Shown one piece after another: positions 40,857-48,570 of a DNA stretch of 64,000 nt (position 1 is its first letter; each line of letters starts with the position of its first letter). The DNA is from Verrucomicrobiota bacterium (GTDB lineage: Bacteria; Verrucomicrobiota; Verrucomicrobiia; Limisphaerales; UBA8199). The stretch lies in NCBI GenBank assembly GCA_003176045.1, contig PSRM01000181.1, positions 1-64,000 of the forward strand. The letters are read 5' to 3'. The notes under the pieces were generated by a model. It searched no databases and was not told where the DNA came from. It saw nothing but the letters and a program-made list of their open reading frames with translations. Made by a program: the position numbers and the translations under genes.

Positions 40857-43066
40857 ACGTGATCTCTCGGAACGGGGATACGGCGCTTTTGACAGCCGTC
40901 ACCGAGCATAAGCGCAAACTTGTGAAAAGGCTTTTGGACGCAGGAGCCGACGTGAATGTGAAAGGCCGCGTTATTTGCGGTGATATCTCCCAGCCTGAAA
41001 TGGATGAAAAAGGAGGAGTCGTTGAGTTCCACGTTCCCAGAACGCCCATTGCAGAGGACTCATCACCTCTCATTGTGGCTGTGCGCCGGGGCTATGCAGA
41101 TATTGCTGCCCTCCTGATCAAAGCAGGGGCCGATCTCGAAGGCACGGACCGCGATGGTTTCACGGCCTTAGCTCACGCTCAGAGAAGGAACAGCCTGCCT
41201 GCTGCTGAGGCGGAACTCTCCTCGGCAGACCAGGAGTTCTTCGCTCCTCACATCCGGGCACTAAAACGCAACAATGAGAAAATCGTTAAACTGCTCCTCG
41301 ATGCGGGTGCGAAGCCGCCCAAATACCCCGAAGGTTCACCCGGGGCTGCCTGGTTAACGGCGGCCGTGCAAGGCAACTGCGAAAGCCTCCAAAAGCTCAT
41401 GGCAGAAGGGCTGGATGTGAATACGAAAGTCCGGAAGGACAACGGCTCACAACGTACCGCCCTAATGGAGGCCGCCGAAAACGGACAGCTCGAAGCGGTC
41501 CAGTTGCTGATCCGAGCAGGCGCTCGCGTTGACGAACAGTGCGGGCAGAGTTGGGAGGATGATCAGAATCGGACCGCGTTGATGCACGCTATCGAAGCCG
41601 GCGACTGCCAGATTGTTCAGGCCCTGTTGAACGCCGGAGCGAGCGCCTCAATTGAAGATGGAGATGGTCGAACGCCCTTGCACTACGCTGCGGAGCGAGG
41701 AGACGTGGATCTGATCCGGATGCTAGTGAAAGCCGGAGCCAAAGTTGACGCAAGTAAGAAGGAGGGGACGCCTTTGGGGGAGGCCGTCGCTCATGTGAAT
41801 GCTGTCAAAGCGCTCCTCGAGTTGGGTGCGGATCCGAATCCGACAACCCGGGATGGGTTCACTCCACTGTTTGTGGCGGCGCAGGAAGGATGCGTTGAGA
41901 CGGTCAAAACGTTGCTCGAGGCGGGGGCGCGGGCGCCTGTTAAAGGGCGACTCTCGCCGTTAGAGGCTGCTTCGGCAGAAGGTCATGATGAAATCGTCAA
42001 ACTCCTGCTCAAGGGGGAAGCTTCGGCAAAGGGGGCGACCAAATTCGCCAAGGGGGCCCCTGCCGCGCTCGTGAATGCAGCATTTTTTGGGAAAACAGCC
42101 GTAGTGCGCAGTCTTCTGAAGGCTGGCGCTGATCCGAATCAGGCAAACGAGGACCAATTCACGCCACTCATGGCGGCGGTCCGAGGTGAAAACCTGGAAT
42201 TGGTTCACATTTTCTTAAACGCTGGCGCTGAGGTGAATGCAACCAATGACGAAGGCCTGACCGCTCTGGACCTTGCGTTTGACAATATCAAAGCAGTTAA
42301 AGACCAAGCACATTTTCTAGAATCGATGGGTAAAATGGAGGCTGAAACTCGCAAGGCGGTTGGTCAGATCAAGAAAATGGGCAAAGAGGATGAAATCACG
42401 CGAATGCTTGCTGAGGCCGGCGGTAAGAGAGCTACGGACCTCAAGGGTGCAAAGAAACCGATAGTTCCCGAGCCTGAACCCAACCTCGAGCAGGAGCCAG
42501 AGGTCCCGGACTTCAGCGAGGCAGCCAAAGCGGCCTCCTTTCAGGAAGCAATCAAAGAGGTCGCTCAGCTTTGCAATTACAATCCCAGGCCATTGTCTAA
42601 TGAGGAAGGTGATTCATTAGCAGGCTGCGTCTTCTTTCGAGTATCCACTGAACGATGCGAGGACATAATTCGGAAGCACCACGAATCATTACTAACGCGC
42701 GGTTGCTACCTATTTCGCAAGAAGCGTGGCTATACGTCTGGAAAGGACGAGCTTGCTTTGCTCCCGACCAGGGATTGGCGGCTCGTCCTACAGGCCAATC
42801 AAACCAACGGAGCCAATTGCGGCCTCTACACCGAAGACATAATCGCCTGGCTTGAAAAGCTCGAAAAAGAGCAGCCTTTCCTGTTGACTGGCGCGGGCTT
42901 TGATTGGTGTGAAGGACGGTTCACCACACCTATAAAAAACGCTCCGAAGCTCGCGAAGGCTATGTACAAGTTCTGTCCGGATATCGTGGATCAAGGGATA
43001 GGCGATGTCGGATCGCTTGCTACAGAGCTGAAGAAAAAGCAGAGATTCTTTTTCTGGTGGGATTGA
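40823..43066 (+). CDS. Ankyrin-repeat protein with C-terminal DUF4253 domain
   Basis: 747 residues from the first ATG in this frame (MDELIKAGADVN), probably the main part of a single larger protein with the preceding feature. About 15 ankyrin units (patterns such as GRTPLHYAAERGDVDLIRML and GADPNQANEDQFTPLMAA) run to about residue 490. A charged linker rich in Pro and Glu is at about 540-570. The last 160 residues resemble DUF4253: DIIAWLEKLEKEQPFLLTGAG and a final FWWD. No signal peptide, so cytosolic. Large ankyrin proteins with an effector-like C-terminus can be immunity or interaction modules; this is speculation. The missing in-frame start suggests a frameshift. Confidence 0.8.
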   Translation: MDELIKAGADVNVISRNGDTALLTAVTEHKRKLVKRLLDAGADVNVKGRVICGDISQPEMDEKGGVVEFHVPRTPIAEDSSPLIVAVRRGYADIAALLIKAGADLEGTDRDGFTALAHAQRRNSLPAAEAELSSADQEFFAPHIRALKRNNEKIVKLLLDAGAKPPKYPEGSPGAAWLTAAVQGNCESLQKLMAEGLDVNTKVRKDNGSQRTALMEAAENGQLEAVQLLIRAGARVDEQCGQSWEDDQNRTALMHAIEAGDCQIVQALLNAGASASIEDGDGRTPLHYAAERGDVDLIRMLVKAGAKVDASKKEGTPLGEAVAHVNAVKALLELGADPNPTTRDGFTPLFVAAQEGCVETVKTLLEAGARAPVKGRLSPLEAASAEGHDEIVKLLLKGEASAKGATKFAKGAPAALVNAAFFGKTAVVRSLLKAGADPNQANEDQFTPLMAAVRGENLELVHIFLNAGAEVNATNDEGLTALDLAFDNIKAVKDQAHFLESMGKMEAETRKAVGQIKKMGKEDEITRMLAEAGGKRATDLKGAKKPIVPEPEPNLEQEPEVPDFSEAAKAASFQEAIKEVAQLCNYNPRPLSNEEGDSLAGCVFFRVSTERCEDIIRKHHESLLTRGCYLFRKKRGYTSGKDELALLPTRDWRLVLQANQTNGANCGLYTEDIIAWLEKLEKEQPFLLTGAGFDWCEGRFTTPIKNAPKLAKAMYKFCPDIVDQGIGDVGSLATELKKKQRFFFWWD

Positions 43067-43089
43067 AGCTCGCTTTTTAAGAACGATCT

Positions 43090-43677
43090 TTAATTGCCTC
43101 TAAACAGCTTGCCAAGCCAGCCGAAAATACCTTTCGGCTGCGCGGACTCGATCTCTGTTCGCGAACCTGAGATCTGCGCATCCAGCAGCTTGCGCAAGAA
43201 CAGCCGATCCGGCACGTCCTTCTCGCGGCGAGTTTGTTTCATCCTCCAGAGAGTTTGTGGAGAGGCGAAAGGAACGCGAACCCCGTCAATTTCGTGCCAA
43301 ACTGTATCCTGAATAGCGTCGGAATACGTCACGCCGCAGCCGCTTTTCATCAAATCAACCAGGATCTCGTCCCCCACACGCACGACGCCGTACTCAGCAA
43401 CTTCGCCTGGCTTGAGTTCGCGCACCGCTTGGTCGGGAAGGGTCATCAAAGCGCGAAATACCCGCGCTTCATTTTCCGGGCCGGTTTCGATCAGCAGGTC
43501 CACATCCATGGTGCTGCGGATGTAGCCGGCGGCACGGATAGCGAAGCCGCCGACGACCAGGTAACGCGCGTTTGCTTCGTTGAGTGCGCGGCAGAGCTTG
43601 ACCAAGTCGGCCAGCGTTGGTTCGCGGCACTCGTCAGGACTCAGCGGCGTCGGCGGGTGATCATCTGCCATAACCAC
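43090..43677 (-). CDS. Nucleotidyltransferase-fold protein
   Basis: A 195-residue protein with the MNT/AbiEii-like fold: YLVVGGFAIRAAGYIRS then TMDVDLLIE (about residues 40-65), which gives the GG and the D-x-D metal site. The rest (TYSDAIQDTVWHEIDGVRVPF, MKQTRREKDVPDRLFLRKLL) agrees with small bacterial nucleotidyltransferases of toxin-antitoxin or antiviral systems. A short upstream partner gene overlaps its start by 37 bases. Whether it modifies RNA, tRNA or protein is unknown. Confidence 0.8.
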   Translation of the reverse strand: MVMADDHPPTPLSPDECREPTLADLVKLCRALNEANARYLVVGGFAIRAAGYIRSTMDVDLLIETGPENEARVFRALMTLPDQAVRELKPGEVAEYGVVRVGDEILVDLMKSGCGVTYSDAIQDTVWHEIDGVRVPFASPQTLWRMKQTRREKDVPDRLFLRKLLDAQISGSRTEIESAQPKGIFGWLGKLFRGN

Positions 43678-43865
43678 TCGTCAGCTTCTTCATGCGTGCG
43701 AAAACGATACACACCTTTAGGAATCGGTAGAGTTCCCATTGCGCGTTTCCAGGCTCGGGCATCTTCAATGGAAGGCGCGCGTTTGGGGTCAAGCCCATTG
43801 GCAGGTGGTCGCCGCCGACCGACCGTCTTGCCGGGAGTCTCTTCCAGATTCACAAATTGCTTCAC
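43641..43865 (-). CDS. Small partner protein overlapping nucleotidyltransferase
   Basis: A 74-residue basic protein, MKQFVNLEETPGKT to FRTHEEADEWLWQMITRR. Its end overlaps the nucleotidyltransferase start by 37 bases, so the two are translationally coupled. Similar short proteins with a HEEADEW-like end are often found in front of nucleotidyltransferase genes and may be an antitoxin or adaptor. I do not recognise a named family and infer the role only from the pairing. Confidence 0.65.
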   Translation of the reverse strand: MKQFVNLEETPGKTVGRRRPPANGLDPKRAPSIEDARAWKRAMGTLPIPKGVYRFRTHEEADEWLWQMITRRRR

Positions 43866-43946
43866 GCGTATTCACGATAAATCCCTCATTTCTTATTGGC
43901 AACGGGCAATTTTGGCCTGAGTGCGCATGTTGATATAGTCACCGTG

Positions 43947-44069
43947 CAGGAGCGCGGCATTTATGCCGCTTCAATATACGCAGCGCGATGAACGGACCCG
44001 GTTATCGGGGCGCTTCCGTGCGTTCGGCGCGTGAAGCGGCATAAATGCCGCGCTCCTCCCCGGGGCTGC
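43947..44069. repeat. Paired hairpin element, GCGGCATTTATGCCGC stem
   Basis: The left half is ggagcgcggcatttatgccgc at 43949 (described in split form: GGAGC plus the stem) and the right half is gcggcataaatgccgcgctcc at 44046, also split. Both carry the same stem, distinct from other loci. About 75 bases separate them. With the array at 44200-44270 it fills the 424-base gap between the small partner gene and the DGQHR gene, which otherwise contains nothing I recognise. Confidence 0.9.
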
Positions 44070-44199
44070 CGCTCTCAACCGCGGTCGTAGTAGCGAGATG
44101 CACCCAGGCTTGAGCGGATTTGAAGGGCCGCTTGTGTTTTCGTTCGGAGTGCGCTACTTATTGATATCACAAGCAACAGGAGCCTGGCCCCTCAAAAAG

Positions 44200-44270
44200 C
44201 AGAGGACAGAGAACAGAGAACAGAGGTCAGAGGTCAGAGGTCAGGGATTCAGGAATCAGGAATCAGTGCA
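44200..44270. repeat. Array of gaacaga, gtcagag and gaatcag units
   Basis: Heptamers gaggaca, gagaaca, aggtcag and aggaatc run just upstream of the DGQHR gene. Part of the array lies within 25 bases of its start and may contain the ribosome binding site region. Confidence 0.85.
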
Positions 44271-44289
44271 CTAAAAGAAAGGTGACAAA

Positions 44290-45426
44290 ATGATCGCGAC
44301 TCAGATTCGTCAGAAAGATGCGGTTTTTTACTTTGTGGCTTACCCGTCGGAAAATCTGCTTCAGCGCGTGCGTTTCATGAGCCGGTTTTACGATGAAGGC
44401 GAGCAAATCAAGCCGGAGGAAGCCGATGCCGAGGATGATGTGGCCCAGTTCATCGCGAAGATCGAGAGGAACGAAAAGGCGTTTCAACGCTCGATCTCGC
44501 GATCCAAAGTAAAGGCCATTCGCAATTTTTATGAGACCGCGGTCAGTCAACCCCCTATACCTGGGACGGTCCTTCTCTTTACGCCGCAGCGGCTGCGATT
44601 CCAAACGCTGGACGGCGACCAAAGCGTGGGCCATCTGCAGGAACCGGAAGACAAGTTCCTGATTATTGACGGCCAACATCGGCTGGCCGCTCTCAATTTT
44701 TACGAGCGGACACATCCGGAAGATGCCAAGACCATCTTTGTGCCCTGCGTCATTTTCGATGGGCGCAGCGACGATTTCGCGACGGAGATGTTTGTCATCA
44801 TTAACTCGACGCCGACGCGCATCAATAAGAGCCATTTGGTAGATCTTTATGAACGGGTTTCGTGGGCTGAGCCGGACCGGCGCTTTGCGGCGCGTATTGT
44901 GGAGATGCTCTACAGTGAGGCAGACAGTCCGCTGCGTTACCGAATCAATCGGCTAGGTGGCCGGAGCAAACAGGAGAAGTGGATTTTGCAGGCGGAGCTG
45001 TTCAACGAGCTGCATCGTTGGGTGAGGCAGGCCTGGGCGGCCATTGAAAAGGAAGGGGCCGACCGCCGTGGGGCCGAGCGCTACTATTCGATGGCGAGGG
45101 ACTTTTTAAAGGCGGCTTCGCAGGTTTTTGAGGATGCGTGGGGCAATGACAATTACATGATCACGAAGCCAGTGACGCTTAAGGCCATGATCAGGGTGTG
45201 CGCGGACCTTGCGGGGCAGGATGCCGAACCGGTGGAAGGCAGAATCGAGCGCTGGCGTGAACGGCTCACGCCGTGGAGCGAGCGGATGCGGGAATTCCGG
45301 AATGACGGTTTCTACGAGCGGTTTGCGGCAAAGGGACAAGTCGAACGGGTGGCCAGGATTCACCGCGAGCTGGCCCGTACTGTGGGAGTGCAGCAAACGC
45401 GTGGGGCGGAGCGGAAGGCGGCGTGA
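44290..45426 (+). CDS. Solitary DGQHR-domain (DndB-like) protein
   Basis: A 378-residue cytosolic protein of the DGQHR family, to which the phosphorothioation-system repressor DndB and the 7-deazaguanine system protein DpdB belong. The motif IIDGQHRLAAL places D127-G128-Q129-H130-R131, with FVIINSTPTRINKSH after it, as in the family. No dnd, dpd, or restriction genes are in the neighbourhood, so it is a stand-alone member. It could be a DNA-binding or nucleotide-hydrolysing regulator; the function is not known. The ATG is preceded by short repeats. Confidence 0.8.
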   Translation: MIATQIRQKDAVFYFVAYPSENLLQRVRFMSRFYDEGEQIKPEEADAEDDVAQFIAKIERNEKAFQRSISRSKVKAIRNFYETAVSQPPIPGTVLLFTPQRLRFQTLDGDQSVGHLQEPEDKFLIIDGQHRLAALNFYERTHPEDAKTIFVPCVIFDGRSDDFATEMFVIINSTPTRINKSHLVDLYERVSWAEPDRRFAARIVEMLYSEADSPLRYRINRLGGRSKQEKWILQAELFNELHRWVRQAWAAIEKEGADRRGAERYYSMARDFLKAASQVFEDAWGNDNYMITKPVTLKAMIRVCADLAGQDAEPVEGRIERWRERLTPWSERMREFRNDGFYERFAAKGQVERVARIHRELARTVGVQQTRGAERKAA

Positions 45427-45640
45427 GGGGTAGAGACCACGGACTACGAGACTACAAGACCACGGACCACGGACCACGGACCACTGACGGGTAACCAATG
45501 GTTAATTGGGTTAACTGAGTTAATTAAGTTAATTAAGTTAACTGAGTGAGCTAGCGTGGATTCCTTACGTCCTCCACGGACTACTGACCACTGAAACCTT
45601 GGACTTTGAACTTTGAACCTTGAACTTCGAAATCCAGCAC
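45427..45640. repeat. accacgg, gttaactga and ttgaact arrays
   Basis: Three unit families follow one another: accacgg/actacga (45436-45482), ttaattaag/ttaactgag (45497-45545) and ccttggact / tttgaactt (45597-45632). They fill the gap between the DGQHR gene and the convergent HAD gene. No other feature is seen. Confidence 0.85.
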
Positions 45641-45647
45641 TCCCGGG

Positions 45648-46199
45648 CTACGCTTCCACGACCGCGCGGGGGCGCGAATTGGTCAGTTTGAGGATTTTTT
45701 CGACGCTGGCGGTGAGGTCCGGCAGGACGAGATCGCGGTGGACTTTGCCAAGCCAGGGAGATTGAAGGAGGACGGAGGTGCAGCCAACTGCGCGGGCCGC
45801 TTCGGCGTCCTGCCATTTGTCGCTGAGAACGAAGGAATGATCGAGGTCCAGGTGCCATTCGAACGCCGCCTCAGTCAATAGGCCGGGCTTGGGTTTGCGG
45901 CAGGGGCAATGATCGGTATCGTCGTGCGGGCAGACCAGGATTTCGTCCAATGCAAAAGTGGCGCGCAGGAGGTCGTGAATGCGATCCAATTCACGGCGCG
46001 ACTGGTAGCCGCGTGAGAGCCCAGGCTGATTTGTTGTCGCAAACAGCATCAGGCCCGCAGCGCGGAGTCGCTTAAGCGGTTCGGCAGCGTCGCGTTTGAT
46101 GCGCAGCGCGTCCAGAGTCAAAGGACTGACCGGAGAATTTCCTTCCAGCCGGGCCTCATTCAAAATGCCATCGCGCTCGATAAATACCGCCTGCTTCAC
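45648..46199 (-). CDS. HAD-IIIA phosphatase-like protein with altered nucleophile
   Basis: A 183-residue member of the HAD-IIIA family (GmhB/HisB-N type). The first motif reads AVFIERDGILNEARL where active enzymes have a nucleophilic Asp (DRDG); here the position is Glu (E8). The rest is family-like: LMLFATTNQPGLSRGYQSR, the zinc-binding set CPHDDTDHCPCRKPKPG (about 90-106) and LSDKWQDAEAARAVG (about 125-139). Glu is not expected to act as the usual phospho-aspartate, so the enzyme may be inactive, use another route or be a binding protein. If the residue is real, GmhB activity is unlikely. Confidence 0.8.
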   Translation of the reverse strand: MKQAVFIERDGILNEARLEGNSPVSPLTLDALRIKRDAAEPLKRLRAAGLMLFATTNQPGLSRGYQSRRELDRIHDLLRATFALDEILVCPHDDTDHCPCRKPKPGLLTEAAFEWHLDLDHSFVLSDKWQDAEAARAVGCTSVLLQSPWLGKVHRDLVLPDLTASVEKILKLTNSRPRAVVEA

Positions 46200-46254
46200 G
46201 AGAGCGAGAGAGCAGAAGTTGGGCCAACTCCTTTCCTTATGGCCGCGGCATTAC

Positions 46255-46455
46255 TCAGGGAAACTTTGTCTTTCACTTTGTCTTTCACTTTGTCTAACCA
46301 TTTGAACAACAAATGAGCAAAGAAACTAAGGATGGACAAACGAATGAGAATTAATCTCTGCTTCTTATTCGTTTGTCCCCATTCGTTTGTCAATCTGCTC
46401 AAGCCCGAGTAAAACCGACAAAGTGGAGGACAAAGTGAAAGACAAAGTTTCCGAG
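46255..46455. repeat. Facing actttgtctttc / gaaagacaaagt arrays
   Basis: The left arm (46260-46300) is three copies of actttgtctttc; the right arm (46413-46450) is gacaaagtggaggac and gacaaagtgaaagac. Between them is a hairpin, ggacaaacgaatgag with attcgtttgtcc. The whole 200 bp lies between the HAD gene and the HEAT gene stop. Confidence 0.8.
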
Positions 46456-46458
46456 GAG

Positions 46459-48570
46459 CTACTTTACGGCTTTCAACAGCTCCTTGGCTTTCTTTTTGGA
46501 ATCGTCGTCTTTCGAATGTTCCAGGACAGTGTGGAGAGCGAGTTCGCGCTGCGGTTTTGAGAGTTTGGACTCTTTGTTGGAGGCGATCTTGAGCAGGGCG
46601 GAGCAGGCATCATCAGTTACGGCGGGCTCCGCGGTGAAGCTGGTAATAAACTCGAGCGCAGCCGGGCTGGAAATGCCTTCGGCCGCAGTAATCGCCAGAC
46701 GCTGCTCTTCGGGTCGCTTAAGCAGGGGCCGGACCCCATTAATCCGTGAGATTTTGTCCTCGTCCTTGAAGTTCTTGTCTCCACGCACGAACTGTAAATA
46801 TCCGCGCAAACCCAGTACTTGATGGGAAGTCTTTTTTCCCGAGTTAGCCAGGGCCAGGAGCGGCTCGGCTACGGCGGTGTCCTCTGGCCAATTGTTCGGC
46901 CAGGTGGAAAGCGCGCGCGCGGCTTCGTCCTGCACGGTTTCGTCTTTGTCCTGAACGGCGGCGTTGACGGCAGTGAGGGCAGGGGCTCCACCCGCTGAGG
47001 AAAGCGCATGGATGGTAATGATGCGGATGGCAGGATCGTCGTTTTCAGCCAGCACCAGAAGGTGCTTCGTGCAACCCGCTGCATTGCGGCCAGAGATAGC
47101 GATGAGAGCGGTTTCGATGTCGCCGCGTTCCTTTGCTTCATGGCACTTGGGGAGGAGCGCGGCCAGCACGCCGGCCTCGGGTTCATCGCCTAAAACGCCA
47201 ATGGCCTGTATAGCCGCGCGGCGATTGGCTGCTGCCTCGTCGTTGGTGGTTTTCACGATATCAGGCAGCGCCTGCCGTAGCCGCCTGGAAGACGCAAGCT
47301 CGATCAAGGCCTGGTGCATGCGGCCGTTGGATTTCGGCAAGCGATCCAGGATCTCATCATCTACACTCTTGCCGGGCAGCCGGGTCACTGCGCCGTGGCC
47401 GGCCTGGCTCAACTCGGTGTCCGGGTCCGCGGCGGTTTCGAGCAGCACGTTCAGCACGGAGGCTTGTGCTTCCTGGAGCGATGCGGCACTCAAATTTTCA
47501 AGCAAGCCAATGGCTGTGAGCCGCAGTTTTTTGGCCCCTTTTCCTGCGCAGCCGACAAGTGTGGGCAGAGCGGCTGGATCATTTCTGTCCGCGAGCGCCA
47601 GAAGCAAAAAACACTGACGCTCTTCGCGGCGCTTTTCAGGGTCGTCGGCGAGCTTGGCCGGGTCTGTGCCATGTGTTTGGCCAAGGTCAATGGGATGAGG
47701 GCGTTCCACTTCTGCCGCCAGAGCCAGGGTAACATTATCGCCGGGGAGTTCACGGGCGGTGCGCAAGCCGATGCCGTAAAGCGCCTTGTCCGGTGAGCGC
47801 AAGCAGTCGAGGAGCAGTTCCAGGCCGGCCGATCCGCGCGCCAAAATCGTGCCGCGAACAGATTCGAGAATGTTTTGCCGGGGCACGGCGGCTGCGCGAA
47901 CCGCCTGATAAAGGGTCAATGCTTCAGCATCCTTGTCGAGGGCCCGATAGTTATCGGCACACAGGATGCAGCCCTGGGCCAAGGCGGCGCGCACTTCTGG
48001 TGGGTAAGACGAGACAACCGCCAGGCTGTTCGTGAGCGCTTTGGCGGCGATCGGTCCTCCAATGCGGCCCAGGGCGATAGCTGAGGCAGAGACAGGCGCG
48101 TCGCCACGGACAGGCTGTCCGTGCTCCTGCAGAATCTGGACCAGAGCGGGCACGGCTTTGGGGTCGCGGCGAAAGGCGATGGAGTTGATCGCGCCGACGA
48201 GGAGTTGACCGTGTAGTTTGGGCAATGAGTGGCGGAGCGCGGCATCGGCGGCAGGGTCCGGAATGGCTTCCAGAGCGATGCGTGCCCAGGAGGCGAGCTG
48301 GCCGTCATCGAGGAGGGCTGCCAGGGCCGGGACGGCGTTTTTGGTGCCGCAGATGGCCAATTGTTTGCAGGCGATGGCTTTGTCCTCGGGCTGGGCGTGA
48401 GATTTGAGGAGTTGGATGAGGGAGTGTTCGGTCTGGGGACTGAAGTCAGACCGGTCGGACCGGTCAGACGACGCGGCGTTGACCTCAACAAGGCCCAGGA
48501 AAAGCAGACAAGCCACCAAACCGGCCGTTAAATCGTAAATCTTAAATCGTAAATCGAAATTTGTTCTCAT
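46459..48570 (-). CDS. Secreted HEAT-repeat protein
   Basis: A 703-residue exported protein with HEAT-type alpha-helical repeats throughout (about residues 55-690; units such as DPAIRIITIHALSSAGG and NAVPALAALLDDGQLASWA). A signal peptide is at about 1-32, ending VEVNA; its first 14 residues (MRTNFDLRFKIYDL) come from a gatttac short repeat, and residues 34-43 (SSDRSDRSDF) from a gaccggtc palindrome. A single hairpin copy (cacggacaggctgtccgtgctcc) lies near 48105-48129. It overlaps the upstream oxidoreductase gene by four bases (ATGA), so the two are one operon. HEAT proteins of this type serve as scaffolds in Planctomycetes and Verrucomicrobia. Confidence 0.88.
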   Translation of the reverse strand: MRTNFDLRFKIYDLTAGLVACLLFLGLVEVNAASSDRSDRSDFSPQTEHSLIQLLKSHAQPEDKAIACKQLAICGTKNAVPALAALLDDGQLASWARIALEAIPDPAADAALRHSLPKLHGQLLVGAINSIAFRRDPKAVPALVQILQEHGQPVRGDAPVSASAIALGRIGGPIAAKALTNSLAVVSSYPPEVRAALAQGCILCADNYRALDKDAEALTLYQAVRAAAVPRQNILESVRGTILARGSAGLELLLDCLRSPDKALYGIGLRTARELPGDNVTLALAAEVERPHPIDLGQTHGTDPAKLADDPEKRREERQCFLLLALADRNDPAALPTLVGCAGKGAKKLRLTAIGLLENLSAASLQEAQASVLNVLLETAADPDTELSQAGHGAVTRLPGKSVDDEILDRLPKSNGRMHQALIELASSRRLRQALPDIVKTTNDEAAANRRAAIQAIGVLGDEPEAGVLAALLPKCHEAKERGDIETALIAISGRNAAGCTKHLLVLAENDDPAIRIITIHALSSAGGAPALTAVNAAVQDKDETVQDEAARALSTWPNNWPEDTAVAEPLLALANSGKKTSHQVLGLRGYLQFVRGDKNFKDEDKISRINGVRPLLKRPEEQRLAITAAEGISSPAALEFITSFTAEPAVTDDACSALLKIASNKESKLSKPQRELALHTVLEHSKDDDSKKKAKELLKAVK

